Shown: positions 26,403 through 36,319 of the stretch, piece after piece
Position numbering within the stretch: position 1 is the stretch's first letter
Layout: each line of letters opens with the position of its first letter
NCBI RefSeq assembly: GCF_038022665.1
Contig: NZ_CP150629.1
Span: 124,001-188,000 of the forward strand
Direction: 5' to 3'
Source: Methanolobus sp. WCC4
Lineage (GTDB): Archaea > Halobacteriota > Methanosarcinia > Methanosarcinales > Methanosarcinaceae
DNA length: 64,000 nt
Made by a program: the position numbers and the translations under genes
The notes under the pieces: generated by a model
Told to the model about the DNA's origin: nothing
Database searches by the model: none
The model's input: the letters and a program-made list of their open reading frames with translations, nothing else

Positions 26403-27317
26403 ATGGAACCGCTCACAGGTATGGGCGTACTCGCACTTATGGGAGCAGCCGCAACTATTGCAGGCGCCTCTGAAGACCTTGAATCAGATGTTGGGTCACA
26501 GAGTAACCCGAACTCTCAGGTGCAGTTAGCGCCCCAGATGATGTATCCACACAGGATACACAGTAAAGCTGTTTCTGGTGAACCACCTTCAAACGCACTC
26601 ATGTGTGCTATTGGTGGAACTACCGCATCCGTACTGATCAGCACTGGTGCATCCGCTGTCCTTGCACTTGCTATTGGAGCAATTATTGCAGCAGCGATAC
26701 ACGGCACTTATTCAATTACTGCATATATGGGCAGATCAGCAAGTCAGAAACGTTTCAAACAACCAGTTTATCTTGATGTAATTAGAAGTCACACACCCGT
26801 TATTGTAGGATATTCATTTATCACAACATTCTGTATCCTTGTGGTAGCATATCTTATGGTAACCGTACTGGCACATCCTTTCCCACTGCCACTTCTGGCA
26901 TTCATATGGGGAATCACTGTCGGTGCTATCGGTTCTTCAACCGGTGACGTACACTACGGTGCAGAAAGACAATTCCAGAACGTCGAATATGGATCAGGCC
27001 TCAATGCTGCAAACTCCGGTAACATCGTGAGAAAAGCAGAGTCCGGTCTTAGAAATGGTATCGACAATTCCTGGTTCTGCGCAAAATTCGGTGGACCTGT
27101 AACAGGTCTCGCTTTTGGAATGACCGTTTTCCTTAGTGGCTGGATCACAACAGTGTTCGACGCTACAAAAGGAGATGCGATCGGCTGGGTTTCAGTCCTC
27201 GCAGGTGTAATTATTGTACTTATTCTTATACTGTGGAACAGGAACATGGAAGTCGCTGCCCGTAATGCATTTGGACCATACAAGGAAGATGAGGCAGAAG
27301 CAGAGGTGGCTGCATGA
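26403..27317 (+). CDS. mtrE: Tetrahydromethanopterin S-methyltransferase subunit E
   Basis: 304 aa. One of the three large membrane subunits of the Na+-translocating Mtr complex, which moves the methyl group from methyl-H4(S)PT to coenzyme M. At least six hydrophobic helices (for example [10 protein letters not shown] after the first helix, [30 protein letters not shown]). A long hydrophilic loop (about 170-225) includes [20 protein letters not shown], characteristic of MtrE. First gene of the operon. It overlaps mtrD by ATGA. Confidence 0.97.
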   Translation: MEPLTGMGVLALMGAAATIAGASEDLESDVGSQSNPNSQVQLAPQMMYPHRIHSKAVSGEPPSNALMCAIGGTTASVLISTGASAVLALAIGAIIAAAIHGTYSITAYMGRSASQKRFKQPVYLDVIRSHTPVIVGYSFITTFCILVVAYLMVTVLAHPFPLPLLAFIWGITVGAIGSSTGDVHYGAERQFQNVEYGSGLNAANSGNIVRKAESGLRNGIDNSWFCAKFGGPVTGLAFGMTVFLSGWITTVFDATKGDAIGWVSVLAGVIIVLILILWNRNMEVAARNAFGPYKEDEAEAEVAA

Positions 27318-28033
27318 TAGACATAGCAGGAATATTGATGGAGAATATACTCTACGTGGTCCTTATCACATTAGGTGGAGTACTTATCTCATGGAGTGTC
27401 CACTTCGTACCAGTAGGTGGTGCTCCGGCAGCTATGGCACAGGCAACAGGTATCGGAACAGGTACCGTCCAGCTTGCAGCTGGTGCAGGTCTTACAGGAC
27501 TTGTAACTGCAGGTGCCATGATGCAGATCACAAACAATGCAGGACTTATTCTTGCATCCGGTGCAGCCGGTGCAATGATAATGATGGCTGTTACAATGAT
27601 CGTAGGAACATGGGTATATGTATATGGTGTCGGATGTCCTCCAGCATCAGCAAAGGTAAAGTACGACCCAATTACAAAGGACAGACAGGACCTCTACGTC
27701 TCACAGGGTACTGAGGGACACGGACTTCCAACAGTGTCATATGTAAGTGGTGTTATCGGTGGTGCACTTGGTGGTATCGGCGGTTCACTTATATACTACT
27801 CACTCATGAGCATCGAGAATGGACTCGCTCTTCCGGACCTTGTAGGTATGGCCAGTGTTTTCGCAGTAGGTATCTTCTTCGTGAACGCGGTAATCCCATC
27901 ATACAACATAGGAGGAACCATCGAAGGTTTCCACGACCCTAAGTTCAAGAGGTTCCCAAAGGCAGTTCTCGCATCCTTTGTAGCAACATTCTTCTGCGCA
28001 TTACTTGGCGTATTAGCAATAGGAGGTCTGTAA
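27314..28033 (+). CDS. mtrD: Tetrahydromethanopterin S-methyltransferase subunit D
   Basis: 239 aa, membrane subunit of Mtr with about six helices. [20 protein letters not shown] (about 21-40) and [18 protein letters not shown] (about 134-151) are typical. It starts within the mtrE stop (ATGA) and ends directly before the mtrC ATG. Together with MtrC and MtrE it forms the sodium-conducting module. Confidence 0.97.
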   Translation: MIDIAGILMENILYVVLITLGGVLISWSVHFVPVGGAPAAMAQATGIGTGTVQLAAGAGLTGLVTAGAMMQITNNAGLILASGAAGAMIMMAVTMIVGTWVYVYGVGCPPASAKVKYDPITKDRQDLYVSQGTEGHGLPTVSYVSGVIGGALGGIGGSLIYYSLMSIENGLALPDLVGMASVFAVGIFFVNAVIPSYNIGGTIEGFHDPKFKRFPKAVLASFVATFFCALLGVLAIGGL

Positions 28034-28843
28034 ATGTCAGCAGGCGGAAGTGGAGCAGCCGCAGAGGCAATTCCACAGAATAAGATTATAGCTTTTGGTG
28101 TTGCAGGCGGCCTTATCGGAATATACGCAGCATATTTCCTTGTGGACATAGTAGGATCATACATGTCCTTCATCGGTGCACTTGGTGCAATATGCGGTAT
28201 GGTATGGGGCGCAGCATCAGTTAGAAGAGTAGCAAGTTACGGCCTTGGTACCGGTGTACCTTCAATTGGTATGCTTGCACTCGGTATGGGTGTACTTGCA
28301 GCAACATTCGGCCTTGCAGTCGGAGGCGTTGCCGGACCTGTAATTGCACTCATTGCAGCAGCGATCATCGGACTTATGGTCGGTGTACTCGCAAACAAGG
28401 TCCTTAAGATGGGAATCCCTATCATGGAGATATCAATGACAGAGATCGCAACAGCAGGAACAATTACAATTATCGGTCTTGCTATTGCAATGACAGGAAC
28501 ATTCGACTTCCCGGTCATACTCAGTCAGGTTATCAGCACCGGATACATCGCAGTGATATTCATTGCAGGTGGTCTTGCGATCCTTCACCCATTCAACGCA
28601 TGTCTTGGTCCAGATGAGACACAGGACAGGACACTCATATGTGGTCTTGAGAAAGGTGCTATCGCAATGATCGTAGCAGGAATAGTTGCAAGTATCAACG
28701 AAGGTGCATCAGGTGCACTCACCATCCTCATAGGACTTGCGATCTGGTACGTAGCATTCGCCGGATACTATGACCGTGTAAAGAGAGATGCATACATAGT
28801 TGTCGGAACAGGACTACTGCCATCCAAGGAGGAATTGGAATGA
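28034..28843 (+). CDS. mtrC: Tetrahydromethanopterin S-methyltransferase subunit C
   Basis: 269 aa, membrane subunit of Mtr with seven to eight helices rich in Gly and Ala. The conserved segment [24 protein letters not shown] lies at about 185-208. It begins immediately after the mtrD TAA and overlaps mtrB by 4 nt (ATGA), so subunit synthesis is tightly coupled. Confidence 0.97.
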   Translation: MSAGGSGAAAEAIPQNKIIAFGVAGGLIGIYAAYFLVDIVGSYMSFIGALGAICGMVWGAASVRRVASYGLGTGVPSIGMLALGMGVLAATFGLAVGGVAGPVIALIAAAIIGLMVGVLANKVLKMGIPIMEISMTEIATAGTITIIGLAIAMTGTFDFPVILSQVISTGYIAVIFIAGGLAILHPFNACLGPDETQDRTLICGLEKGAIAMIVAGIVASINEGASGALTILIGLAIWYVAFAGYYDRVKRDAYIVVGTGLLPSKEELE

Positions 28844-29154
28844 GCATGGTACATGTAGCCCCTGAGGCAAACCTTGTACTGGACCCACTCACCTCACTTC
28901 TCGCAGCAGAAAGAGAGGACATAATCCAGTATTCAATGGACCCTATAATGGAACAGCTCGACGAACTCGACAAAATAGCCGATGACCTCGTAAACTCCCT
29001 GGCACCAAGCCAACCACTCCTCAACACATTCGAGGGACGTGAGCACACATCATACAGTGCAGGTTTCTTTGGTAACACATTCTACGGAGTAATAGTAGGT
29101 CTTGGCGTTGCAGGACTTATGCTCCTGGTCATGGGCGCATTAGGAGTGATGTGA
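28840..29154 (+). CDS. mtrB: Tetrahydromethanopterin S-methyltransferase subunit B
   Basis: 104 aa. Single C-terminal transmembrane helix (about 82-102: [20 protein letters not shown]) after a soluble acidic N-terminus ([27 protein letters not shown]). A small anchor subunit of the Mtr stalk. ATGA overlap with mtrC and one base before mtrA. Confidence 0.96.
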   Translation: MSMVHVAPEANLVLDPLTSLLAAEREDIIQYSMDPIMEQLDELDKIADDLVNSLAPSQPLLNTFEGREHTSYSAGFFGNTFYGVIVGLGVAGLMLLVMGALGVM

Positions 29155-29155
29155 A

Positions 29156-29884
29156 ATGGCAGATAAAAGAGAAACAGCCCCAGGATGGCCGATCCTCAAA
29201 GGTGAATACGATGTTGGAGATGTCAACAACTGTGTTGCAGTCGTAACATGTGGTTCACACCTTGATGCAGGCCCACAACTGGCTGCAGGAGCATGTCTGA
29301 CAGGTCCATGTAAGACAGAGAACCTTGGTCTTGAGAAAGTAGTTGCTCACATAATATCAAACCCTAACATCAGATTCCTTCTTGTAACAGGTTCTGAAGT
29401 AAAGGGTCACATTACCGGTGAAGCGATCCTCAAGATCCACGAGAATGGTGTCAAGGACAACAGGATCGTCGGTGCAACAGGTGCTATCCCTTACGTAGAG
29501 AACCTTTCAGAAGAAGCGATCGCAAGATTCCAGGAACAGGTCGAATGTATCGATCTTATCGGTACCGAGGACATGGGTGCCATTACCGGAAAGATCAAGG
29601 AACTTGCAGGAAAGGACCCCGGAGCTTTCGACGCAGACGCAATGGTACTTGAGGTCGGAGAAGGAGGCGAAGGCGATGGTGAGGAAGCCGGCGGACTCAA
29701 GCCAATGGCAGCTGAACTTGCAACCGTAAGAAGCAGGATACTGGCTATCAATAAGGAAATGATGGCTATCGGTAACCTTAACAAGTTCCACTCCGGTGTA
29801 CACGCAGGTAAGGTCGAAGGTATAATGATTGGTCTTGCAATAACACTGTCACTACTTGGAATGCTACTGTTCGGAGGTCAGTAA
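29156..29884 (+). CDS. mtrA: Tetrahydromethanopterin S-methyltransferase subunit A (corrinoid)
   Basis: 242 aa. Carries the 5-hydroxybenzimidazolylcobamide that is methylated and demethylated. The corrinoid domain (about 1-170) includes [20 protein letters not shown] and [12 protein letters not shown], whose His (about H86) is the expected lower cobalt ligand. A flexible acidic Gly/Glu linker (about 165-180) precedes a C-terminal membrane anchor (about 220-240: [20 protein letters not shown]). Fifth gene of the operon. Confidence 0.97.
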   Translation: MADKRETAPGWPILKGEYDVGDVNNCVAVVTCGSHLDAGPQLAAGACLTGPCKTENLGLEKVVAHIISNPNIRFLLVTGSEVKGHITGEAILKIHENGVKDNRIVGATGAIPYVENLSEEAIARFQEQVECIDLIGTEDMGAITGKIKELAGKDPGAFDADAMVLEVGEGGEGDGEEAGGLKPMAAELATVRSRILAINKEMMAIGNLNKFHSGVHAGKVEGIMIGLAITLSLLGMLLFGGQ

Positions 29885-29885
29885 T

Positions 29886-30113
29886 ATGGCAGAAGAAGAA
29901 TATGGAAAAGGCGTACCAATGGTTATAACCCCACAGATGGGACCCATTGAAGCTGTAGTTGAGGACATCCGTTACAGGGCCCAGCTCATTGCAAGGAACC
30001 AGAAACTTGACTCCGGTGTATCTGCAACAGGCATATCCGGATTCATTGCAGGACTTGTATTTGCAATTGTAATGGTAGTGATCATCCCTATGTTCGTCTG
30101 GAAGGTGATGTAA
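29886..30113 (+). CDS. mtrF: Tetrahydromethanopterin S-methyltransferase subunit F
   Basis: 75 aa from ATG 29886, two bases after the mtrA stop. GGAGG lies about 10 nt upstream, inside the end of mtrA. N-terminal soluble part ([21 protein letters not shown]) and one C-terminal transmembrane helix (about 53-73). In several methanogens the N-terminal part is homologous to the MtrA anchor region. An upstream in-frame codon would add ten atypical residues and is rejected. Confidence 0.95.
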   Translation: MAEEEYGKGVPMVITPQMGPIEAVVEDIRYRAQLIARNQKLDSGVSATGISGFIAGLVFAIVMVVIIPMFVWKVM

Positions 30114-30114
30114 A

Positions 30115-30348
30115 ATGACCGACAGAAGCGACAGGGTACCAAGTGTGGTCACAGACCCGGAAGACTTTAACGCAGTACTTGAGAAGCTCAACAAGATAGA
30201 TGAGAAGGTCGAGTTCGTTAACAGTGAAATTGCACAGCGCATTGGTAAGAAAGTTGGAAGAGACATAGGAATACTTTACGGAGCTGTTGCCGGAATAATC
30301 ATATTCCTGCTTTATGTACTGTTCCTTGCACCTATGCTCGGTATTTAA
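30115..30348 (+). CDS. mtrG: Tetrahydromethanopterin S-methyltransferase subunit G
   Basis: 77 aa. A soluble helical N-terminus with a coiled-coil-like stretch (DFNAVLEKLNKIDEKVEFVN) is followed by IAQRIGKKVGRDIGILYG and one transmembrane helix (about 53-75). A stalk subunit of Mtr. Its ATG begins one base after the mtrF TAA. Confidence 0.96.
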   Translation: MTDRSDRVPSVVTDPEDFNAVLEKLNKIDEKVEFVNSEIAQRIGKKVGRDIGILYGAVAGIIIFLLYVLFLAPMLGI

Positions 30349-30365
30349 ACAAAGAGGTTATTCAT

Positions 30366-31322
30366 ATGTTCAAATTTGACAAGAAACAAGAGGTATATGA
30401 TGTCGGCGGCGTCAAGTTCGGTGGCCAGCCAGGACAGTACCCTACAGTGCTTATAGGAACAATGTTCTATAACAGGCACAAGATCGTGACTGATGAAGAC
30501 AAGGGTGTCTTCGATGTAGAAGCTGCAAACAAGTTATGGCAGGCAATGGTTGACATGGGCGAAGTTACAGGTAACCCAATCGTTAACCAGATCGTCGGAG
30601 AGACACCTGAAGCGATCAAGAAGTACATCGACTGGTTCGTTGAGATAGATGACAAGACACCATTCCTTATCGACTCATCCGCTGGTGACGTTCGTGCAGC
30701 AGCAGCAGAGTATGTTACAGAGATCGGTGTAGCTGACAGGGCTATCTACAACTCCATCAACGCCAGTGTCCACGCTGACGAGATCGAAGCGATCAGGGAA
30801 AGCGACATCAATGCATCAATTGTGCTTGCATTCAACGCAACAGACCCAAGCGTAAAGGGTAAACTCGACATCCTTGAATCCGGTGGTACCGGACAGGAGA
30901 AGGGTATGCTCGAGATCGCAAAGGAATGTGGAATCACAAAGCCACTTATCGATGTAGCAGCAACCCCACTGGGCGCAGGTTCCGGTGCATCCATGAGAGC
31001 AGTAATTGCTATTAAGGGACACCTCGGACTTCCTGTTGGTGGTGGATACCACAACATGGCATCCGCATGGGACTGGATGAAGGCATACAAAAAGCAGTTC
31101 GAGACAAAGGAACAGAAGCAGGCAATCTACATGCCAGCTGATATCGGAACAAACCTTGTTCCACAGATCCTCGGATCCAACTTCCAGCTTTTCGGTCCTA
31201 TCGAGAACACTGACAAGGTATTCCCTGCAACAGCAATGGTAGACATTATGCTTGCAGAGACCGCAAAGGAACTCGGCCTTGAGATCATGGACGAGAACCA
31301 CCCAATCAACAAGCTGGTATAA
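30366..31322 (+). CDS. mtrH: Tetrahydromethanopterin S-methyltransferase subunit H
   Basis: 318 aa cytoplasmic TIM-barrel methyltransferase that moves the methyl group from methyl-tetrahydrosarcinapterin to the MtrA cobalamin. Conserved stretches are FGGQPGQYPTVLIGTMFYNRH (about 18-38), PFLIDSSAGDVRAAAAEYV and GAGSGASMRAVIAIKGHLGL. Last gene of the operon. Separated from mtrG by 17 bp that include AAAGAGG. The operon order E-D-C-B-A-F-G-H is the canonical one. Confidence 0.97.
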   Translation: MFKFDKKQEVYDVGGVKFGGQPGQYPTVLIGTMFYNRHKIVTDEDKGVFDVEAANKLWQAMVDMGEVTGNPIVNQIVGETPEAIKKYIDWFVEIDDKTPFLIDSSAGDVRAAAAEYVTEIGVADRAIYNSINASVHADEIEAIRESDINASIVLAFNATDPSVKGKLDILESGGTGQEKGMLEIAKECGITKPLIDVAATPLGAGSGASMRAVIAIKGHLGLPVGGGYHNMASAWDWMKAYKKQFETKEQKQAIYMPADIGTNLVPQILGSNFQLFGPIENTDKVFPATAMVDIMLAETAKELGLEIMDENHPINKLV

Positions 31323-31346
31323 ACCAGCTTTCTTTTTTTCTTTTTA
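31311..31346 (+). terminator. mtr operon terminator overlapping the mtrH stop
   Basis: A perfect 8-bp stem AAGCTGGT / ACCAGCTT with loop ATAA, where the loop contains part of the TAA stop. It runs into TCTTTTTTTCTTTTT. Confidence 0.85.
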
Positions 31347-31556
31347 CTAAAAATTACAAAAATAGAAAGAACCGCAGGTTTGAAAGTCCCACACCCCAGC
31401 CCGCCATAACTGTACATAATGTGTAGTTATGTATAATAAGAATACGTATTGATAATATATAGGGTTTACTCAATACTGCGCACATACAACAATACTATTT
31501 CTAAAGACCAGGTCAATGCAGCAAAATAATTAAAGAAACAGATACTATCAGCTAGC

Positions 31557-32123
31557 ATGACCGAGGTAATGCTGATATGGGACACTCCCCTGTTGTTCGA
31601 GAAACTCTTCAAGGAACATGATATCAAATGCCAGAGAATAGTCTCCGGTTCCATAGGCACTCCTTTTATCTCACCCTGCAAATGTGTGGTTATCCCAACC
31701 GGTTTTGCAAATAGTGAATATACCAGCATTCTCCCCGGTATCGAGAGGAATGCTAAAAACTTCGAGAAATTTGTACGTTCAGGTGGTAACCTAATAGTCT
31801 TCGGGCCAATGGTCCCGGAATATAATTACGAATGGCTCCCCATGGAACTAGAATATAAGCAGGAACAGCAGGTAACCACGATCTGCACGACACAGGACCA
31901 TGAAGCACAGTGTCTTGTGGAAGATGTATGTTCTGAAGTAGAATTTGACGGATATTTCTCAAAAACAGACGGAGAAGTTGTCTTCAGGAGTGAAGAAGGT
32001 AATCCCCTCATGGTGGTAAAAGAACTGGGCGAAGGGAAGATAATAGCCACAACGATCCATGAGTTCCCGTCAGGAAGGTTCCTGAAATGGATCAATGATA
32101 CTGCAAAAAAAAGTAAGATATAA
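31557..32123 (+). CDS. Glutamine-amidotransferase-like fold protein, unknown function
   Basis: 188 aa. The pattern MLIWDTPLLFEKLF, CVVIPTGFANSEY, NFEKFVRSGGNLIVFGP and LGEGKIIATTIHEFPSGRFL resembles class I GATase/ThuA-like domains, but a catalytic Cys-His-Glu triad is not evident, so it is probably non-catalytic or binds ligand. No signal peptide. It follows the mtr terminator by about 210 bp with its own A/T-rich upstream region and is convergent with the purM operon. Function not assigned. Confidence 0.65.
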   Translation: MTEVMLIWDTPLLFEKLFKEHDIKCQRIVSGSIGTPFISPCKCVVIPTGFANSEYTSILPGIERNAKNFEKFVRSGGNLIVFGPMVPEYNYEWLPMELEYKQEQQVTTICTTQDHEAQCLVEDVCSEVEFDGYFSKTDGEVVFRSEEGNPLMVVKELGEGKIIATTIHEFPSGRFLKWINDTAKKSKI

Positions 32124-32142
32124 TTACTGAGCAGTTGAACAA

Positions 32143-32421
32143 TTAATTATTGAAGTCCTTCCGGAGCTGCTCTGCAATATCTGCAGCATCAGGAAGCCTG
32201 AGCACAAAAAGACCAAAGCAGGGTTTGATGTACTGGAAGAATACCACATCTCCTTTTACACCCACTGGAACATCATCGCCCATCAGGGCCACACCACGTA
32301 ACCTGTAACCACCAGGAACATGATACATCTCATCGGACCTTTCCCTGATCATTTCCTCACACTGAGCGGGAGTCCCACCCTTTAAGAGGATCTCAAAGGG
32401 AAGGTCATTGATACAAGCCAT
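32143..32421 (-). CDS. Small conserved protein downstream of purM, unknown function
   Basis: 92 aa, soluble, not recognised. It contains HVPGGYRLRGVALMGDDVPVG and VFFQYIKPCFGLFVLRLP. It follows purM by 17 bp in the same direction, so it is co-transcribed with lysC-purM. It has two isolated cysteines (C3, C20) and C68, with no clear motif. A regulatory or small-enzyme role cannot be distinguished. Confidence 0.65.
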   Translation of the reverse strand: MACINDLPFEILLKGGTPAQCEEMIRERSDEMYHVPGGYRLRGVALMGDDVPVGVKGDVVFFQYIKPCFGLFVLRLPDAADIAEQLRKDFNN

Positions 32422-32438
32422 GATAATACCCTGATAAA

Positions 32439-33443
32439 TTATTCCACGATCACAAGGTCTTTGACCTTTATTCCTTTTTCCACGATGCGACCAACTATCT
32501 TGCCACCGGTCATACTGGCGGCCTTTTCAGCCTGGTCCTCTGGAAGGATGATGACAAATCCCATTCCCATGTTGAATGTCCTGAACATCTCAAGGTCATC
32601 CACATTACCCTCTTCCTGAAGGAATCTGAAAATAGCATTCGGCTCTATCGGGTCATAGAAGTCGAAACCAAGTGATGTAACCCTCTTCAGTTTAAGGAGA
32701 CCACTGCCTGTTATATGTGCAAGTCCATGGACATCACATTCCTTGATCACATCAAGGACCTCCATGTAGATCCTTGTAGGGATGAGAAGCTCATCGCCAA
32801 TTGTGGTTGATGTGTCGTAAGGGAACTCATCATGATATGAGTATGAAGACTGCTCCACTATATTCCTTACAAGGGTGTATCCGTTACTGTGAACACCAGC
32901 AGCCGGAATACCAACAATGGCATCCCCGAGCTGTACATCCTCACCTGTGATTATGTTCTCTTTTTTGACCATACCAAGACAGGTGCCTGCAAGGTCGAAG
33001 CCCTTTATTATATCAGGAAGCGTTGCTGTCTCTCCACCGACTATGGTCATGCGTGAGATCTCAGCACCTTTCCTCAGACCCTCGCCTATCTGTGATGCGA
33101 ATTCCTCATCGTGCTTCTCAAGGGCAAGATAGTCCACGAATGATATTGGTTCAGCACCGATAGCAAGCAGGTCATTGACATTCATTGCTATACAGTCTAT
33201 ACCCATTGTGTTCCAGCGTTTCATCTCGTTGGCTATCAGAACCTTGGAACCCACACCATCCGTTGCAAGAGCAAGGGCATATTCTCCGAAATCGATCAGC
33301 CCTGCATAGTGACCGATGCCCGTCAACGGGGCACCAAGTCCCTCACGTTTGTAGTCCATACTCTTTGTGAGAGCCTTTATGGTCTCTTCTTCCTTCTCGA
33401 TGTCAACACCGGATTCTGCATACGTAAGGTGTTTGTCTTTCAT
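32439..33443 (-). CDS. purM: Phosphoribosylformylglycinamidine cyclo-ligase (AIR synthetase)
   Basis: Fifth step of purine synthesis, making 5-aminoimidazole ribotide from FGAM with ATP. 334 aa from ATG 33443. Motifs: LTYAESGVDIEKEEE, GVGSKVLIANEM (about 63-74), GIDCIAMNVNDLLAIGAEP, IVGGETATLPD (about 136-146) and GVHSNGYTLVR. The ATG at 33443 has AGGGAT about 6 nt upstream and gives the normal N-terminus. It lies 13 bp after lysC in one operon. Confidence 0.96.
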   Translation of the reverse strand: MKDKHLTYAESGVDIEKEEETIKALTKSMDYKREGLGAPLTGIGHYAGLIDFGEYALALATDGVGSKVLIANEMKRWNTMGIDCIAMNVNDLLAIGAEPISFVDYLALEKHDEEFASQIGEGLRKGAEISRMTIVGGETATLPDIIKGFDLAGTCLGMVKKENIITGEDVQLGDAIVGIPAAGVHSNGYTLVRNIVEQSSYSYHDEFPYDTSTTIGDELLIPTRIYMEVLDVIKECDVHGLAHITGSGLLKLKRVTSLGFDFYDPIEPNAIFRFLQEEGNVDDLEMFRTFNMGMGFVIILPEDQAEKAASMTGGKIVGRIVEKGIKVKDLVIVE

Positions 33444-33456
33444 TGGGATCCCTGCA

Positions 33457-34851
33457 TTATTTATCAAGTTCAAATTCGCTGTGTAAGGTCTTAACTGCAT
33501 CGAGTGCTTCCTCTGAACTTACGACAAAGGAAATATTATGTTGTGATGAACCCTGGCTGATCATGATGATATTGGTACCGGACTTTCCAAGGGAATTGAA
33601 TACCTTTCCTGCAACTCCCGGGATACCATCCATGCCTGCACCGACAACAGCTACCACACATACATCGCGGTCATAGGCGATATCACCAACAACATTGGTT
33701 GTGAACTCCGACCTAACCGCTGCCACTGCTGCCTCCAGATGGTCCTCATTGACCACAAGGGACATGTTTGCCTCGGATGAACCCTGACTGATCATGATGA
33801 TATTGACACCTGCATTGGCAAGTGCGGAAAATACCCTTGCTGCCGTGCCGATGGTACCCACCATTCCAGCTCCACTTATATTGATCAGTGCAACCTTGTT
33901 GATGAGCGTGACCGCTTTGACAACATCCTCTGTACGCTGCTGCTCCGCAACTATAAGAGTACCCTGGAATTCAGGTTCAAAGGTGTTCTTCACACGAACA
34001 GGGATCTTATGTTTGATCGCAGGTTCGATGGTCCTTGGGTGAAGCACCTTGGCTCCGAAATAGGAAAGCTCCATTGCCTCTATGTATGATATCTGTGGAA
34101 TAGGTCTTGACTCAGGTACGATCTTAGGATCGGTGGTCATGATACCGTGAACCTCTTTCCAGAGCCAGATCTCATCAGCATCGATCGATGCTCCGATTAT
34201 TGCTGCTGAGAAATCGGAACCTCCACGTCCAAGAGTAGTGATGATGGATTGCCTGTTCTGGGCAATGAAACCAGTTACCACAGGTATACTATCCCTGATA
34301 AGTGGAGAGAGCCTTTCTTTTACCTGGGTATAGGTGTCTTCCAGAACCCTTGCATCACCATAGTTTGAATTGGTCAGGATACCTGCCTCTCCTCCTGTAA
34401 ATGCCTGAGAGGGAGTGCCAAGTGAGCGAATAGAACCACTTACTATAGGCGCAGCAAGGCGCTCACCATATGAAGATATGTAATCAATGGAACGGTTCGT
34501 CAGTTCACCGAGGTAACAGATACCTATGAGGGCCTTTTCCAGTTCATCTACCCTGCTGTCTATTGCTTCCACACATTCTGACCTTATTGCCTCATCATCG
34601 ATAGCAACATTGATCGCATCATAGTGTTTTTTCGTAAGGTCGGCAATGAATTCCTTGACCTGTGTCACTTTGCCGTTCCGGGATACGTCTTTTGCAGTTC
34701 CCAGCAGGCCATCTGTAACACCACCTAGTGCAGATGTCACTGCTACAAGTTCATTCCCATTCATGTGATACTGCCTTACAAGCTCTGCCACATGACGGAT
34801 CTTTTCGCCGTTTTCCACGGAAGTCCCGCCGAACTTCATTACGATTCTCAT
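33457..34851 (-). CDS. lysC: Aspartate kinase
   Basis: Phosphorylates aspartate, the entry to lysine, threonine and methionine synthesis and also to the aspartate semialdehyde used for homocysteine in methanogens. 464 aa. N-terminal kinase motif VMKFGGTSVENGEKI (about 4-18), then FTGGEAGILTNSNYGDARV and TTLGRGGSDFSAAIIG. Two ACT domains at the C-terminus (about 310-385 and 390-460: LINKVALINISGAGMVGTIG, then VCVVAVVGAGMDGIPGVAGK) imply feedback control by an amino acid. First gene of the lysC-purM-small protein operon. Confidence 0.95.
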   Translation of the reverse strand: MRIVMKFGGTSVENGEKIRHVAELVRQYHMNGNELVAVTSALGGVTDGLLGTAKDVSRNGKVTQVKEFIADLTKKHYDAINVAIDDEAIRSECVEAIDSRVDELEKALIGICYLGELTNRSIDYISSYGERLAAPIVSGSIRSLGTPSQAFTGGEAGILTNSNYGDARVLEDTYTQVKERLSPLIRDSIPVVTGFIAQNRQSIITTLGRGGSDFSAAIIGASIDADEIWLWKEVHGIMTTDPKIVPESRPIPQISYIEAMELSYFGAKVLHPRTIEPAIKHKIPVRVKNTFEPEFQGTLIVAEQQRTEDVVKAVTLINKVALINISGAGMVGTIGTAARVFSALANAGVNIIMISQGSSEANMSLVVNEDHLEAAVAAVRSEFTTNVVGDIAYDRDVCVVAVVGAGMDGIPGVAGKVFNSLGKSGTNIIMISQGSSQHNISFVVSSEEALDAVKTLHSEFELDK

Positions 34852-34922
34852 GATACAACCACGTTTAGTTTGTCAGCTAATTTCGTCTATAAACAGTGCA
34901 GACCAATATAAAGATTATGTGC

Positions 34923-34968
34923 AGAAAAAACTCTGAAGTTCAGACAGATAAGACATTATCTGAACTTC
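34923..34968 (-). terminator. Terminator overlapping the stop of the S-layer-related gene
   Basis: A perfect 10-bp stem GAAGTTCAGA / TCTGAACTTC on the minus strand with a 14-nt loop that begins with the TAA stop. It is followed by AGAGTTTTTTC. Confidence 0.8.
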
Positions 34969-36197
34969 CTGAAGAACATGAAGAATACAACGAACACACC
35001 CGCAGTGATAATGAAAGAGATGACATTTGAAATACCTGAACCCGAAGGCAACGATGGCAGGGACAGACTGGAAGAAACATTGTCTGATGCATTGTCATCC
35101 TTACCCAGGCCTTCCACGGCCGAGCTCGCAAATCCTGAGATGGATTCCGTTATATTGTCCTTTATGTCAACGGATACCGAGAACTCCTCTGAATGAGAGG
35201 TGATACCACCGTCATCATCCACCATGATCAAAGTCGCTTTATGTACACCGGCGCTCAGTTCATCGGTGACCGCCTTGTAGGCTCCCGCACTGACATCGTT
35301 CCTCGAATCGATCATGTCATCATCAATAAGGATGCGAACCTCTGAAAAAGCATCATCCACATAATATGTGATAATAGCGATCCTGCCGGCCTTCAGTCCA
35401 CCGTCCACAGGTGAATCAACATCGATATCCACCTCATCGGGAACATCATCATCAGAACTAACATCATCCTGATCGGATATTGAGACCTGTTTCAATGACA
35501 CATGTTTCAGGAAAACCGTAGTAACATCATCGGATTCAATGAAAGCATCCACATTGGCAAGGAAGACAACATCCGGCTGTTCATCGGAGTAAACAGTATA
35601 ATAGAAGTAATCACCTTCTTCCACATCATCCTGCTTCAGCAATTCCCCGTCAAGTCTGAGTTCCAGAGAGATCTCACTGTCATCAACATCCATGATCCCC
35701 AGAGTATAAAGCTCTGCGAGCTCAAGTTCAGAATCATCGTCAAAATAATAGTTATTGTCCAGTATCAGATAGTCATCAACATCTTCCAGAGGATCAAGAT
35801 ACTGTTCTATGTAGACGGTTGAGCGATAGACATCACCATATTCCTTCACAGATCCTTTGGCAGTGATCCTCAAAATGAGATATTCCACTTCATCGGTTTC
35901 ATCGTCCTCCTCCTCTGTCACAGAACGGATATGTTCCAGGGGCTCAGCCTCTTTTGCAAAGGAATCTTCAAGGTCAAGCTCATCACCGTCAAGATAGAGT
36001 TCTATCATAACAGCACCACTTTTGGTGTTCATATCAACAACCTTGAAGGAATATCCCTGCTCAAGGATGACCTCATCACCCACAGCAACCGCAGGTTCCG
36101 AATAGTGCATCATTGCCTCTGTCCTCACACCTGCAACAGGAGAGATACACAGAACAAGCAGACAAATACAGACGATTACAAAATGTATATATTTCAT
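34956..36197 (-). CDS. Secreted, membrane-anchored protein with S-layer-like repeats
   Basis: 413 aa from ATG 36197 (GAGG about 6 nt upstream). Signal peptide 1-24 (VIVCICLLVLCISPVAG). Residues about 44-120 and 150-240 resemble the beta-subdomain of the Methanosarcina S-layer domain: ILEQGYSFKVVDMNTKSGAV and IELYLDGDELD parallel LELEEGYTLDIIEVDTNGDR and IELYKDGDEVD in the giant surface protein at 3.7-7.5 kb. The segment 255-360 (VDSPVDGGLKAGRIAIITYYV) is Ig-like. A Ser/Asp-rich linker precedes a C-terminal transmembrane helix (about 388-408) with FFRKFR. Very acidic. Probably an envelope accessory protein. Confidence 0.82.
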   Translation of the reverse strand: MKYIHFVIVCICLLVLCISPVAGVRTEAMMHYSEPAVAVGDEVILEQGYSFKVVDMNTKSGAVMIELYLDGDELDLEDSFAKEAEPLEHIRSVTEEEDDETDEVEYLILRITAKGSVKEYGDVYRSTVYIEQYLDPLEDVDDYLILDNNYYFDDDSELELAELYTLGIMDVDDSEISLELRLDGELLKQDDVEEGDYFYYTVYSDEQPDVVFLANVDAFIESDDVTTVFLKHVSLKQVSISDQDDVSSDDDVPDEVDIDVDSPVDGGLKAGRIAIITYYVDDAFSEVRILIDDDMIDSRNDVSAGAYKAVTDELSAGVHKATLIMVDDDGGITSHSEEFSVSVDIKDNITESISGFASSAVEGLGKDDNASDNVSSSLSLPSLPSGSGISNVISFIITAGVFVVFFMFFRKFR

Positions 36198-36319
36198 CGA
36201 AACCTCACACATCATAGGACCGGTTAAAAATGACAGAATGTTATGCTACTTCAGGCATCATACTGTCTTATGGGTTTAAATTGATTTCTTTCTATTAATA
36301 TAAATAATCAGGTGACAAT

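Noticed and set aside
31370-31420. A tRNA-like 3' end (GTTTGAAA-type loop followed by CCAGCCCGCCA)
   Set aside because: No matching 5' acceptor, D-arm or anticodon arm can be folded upstream, and the supposed T-stem does not pair. At most a remnant; not called.
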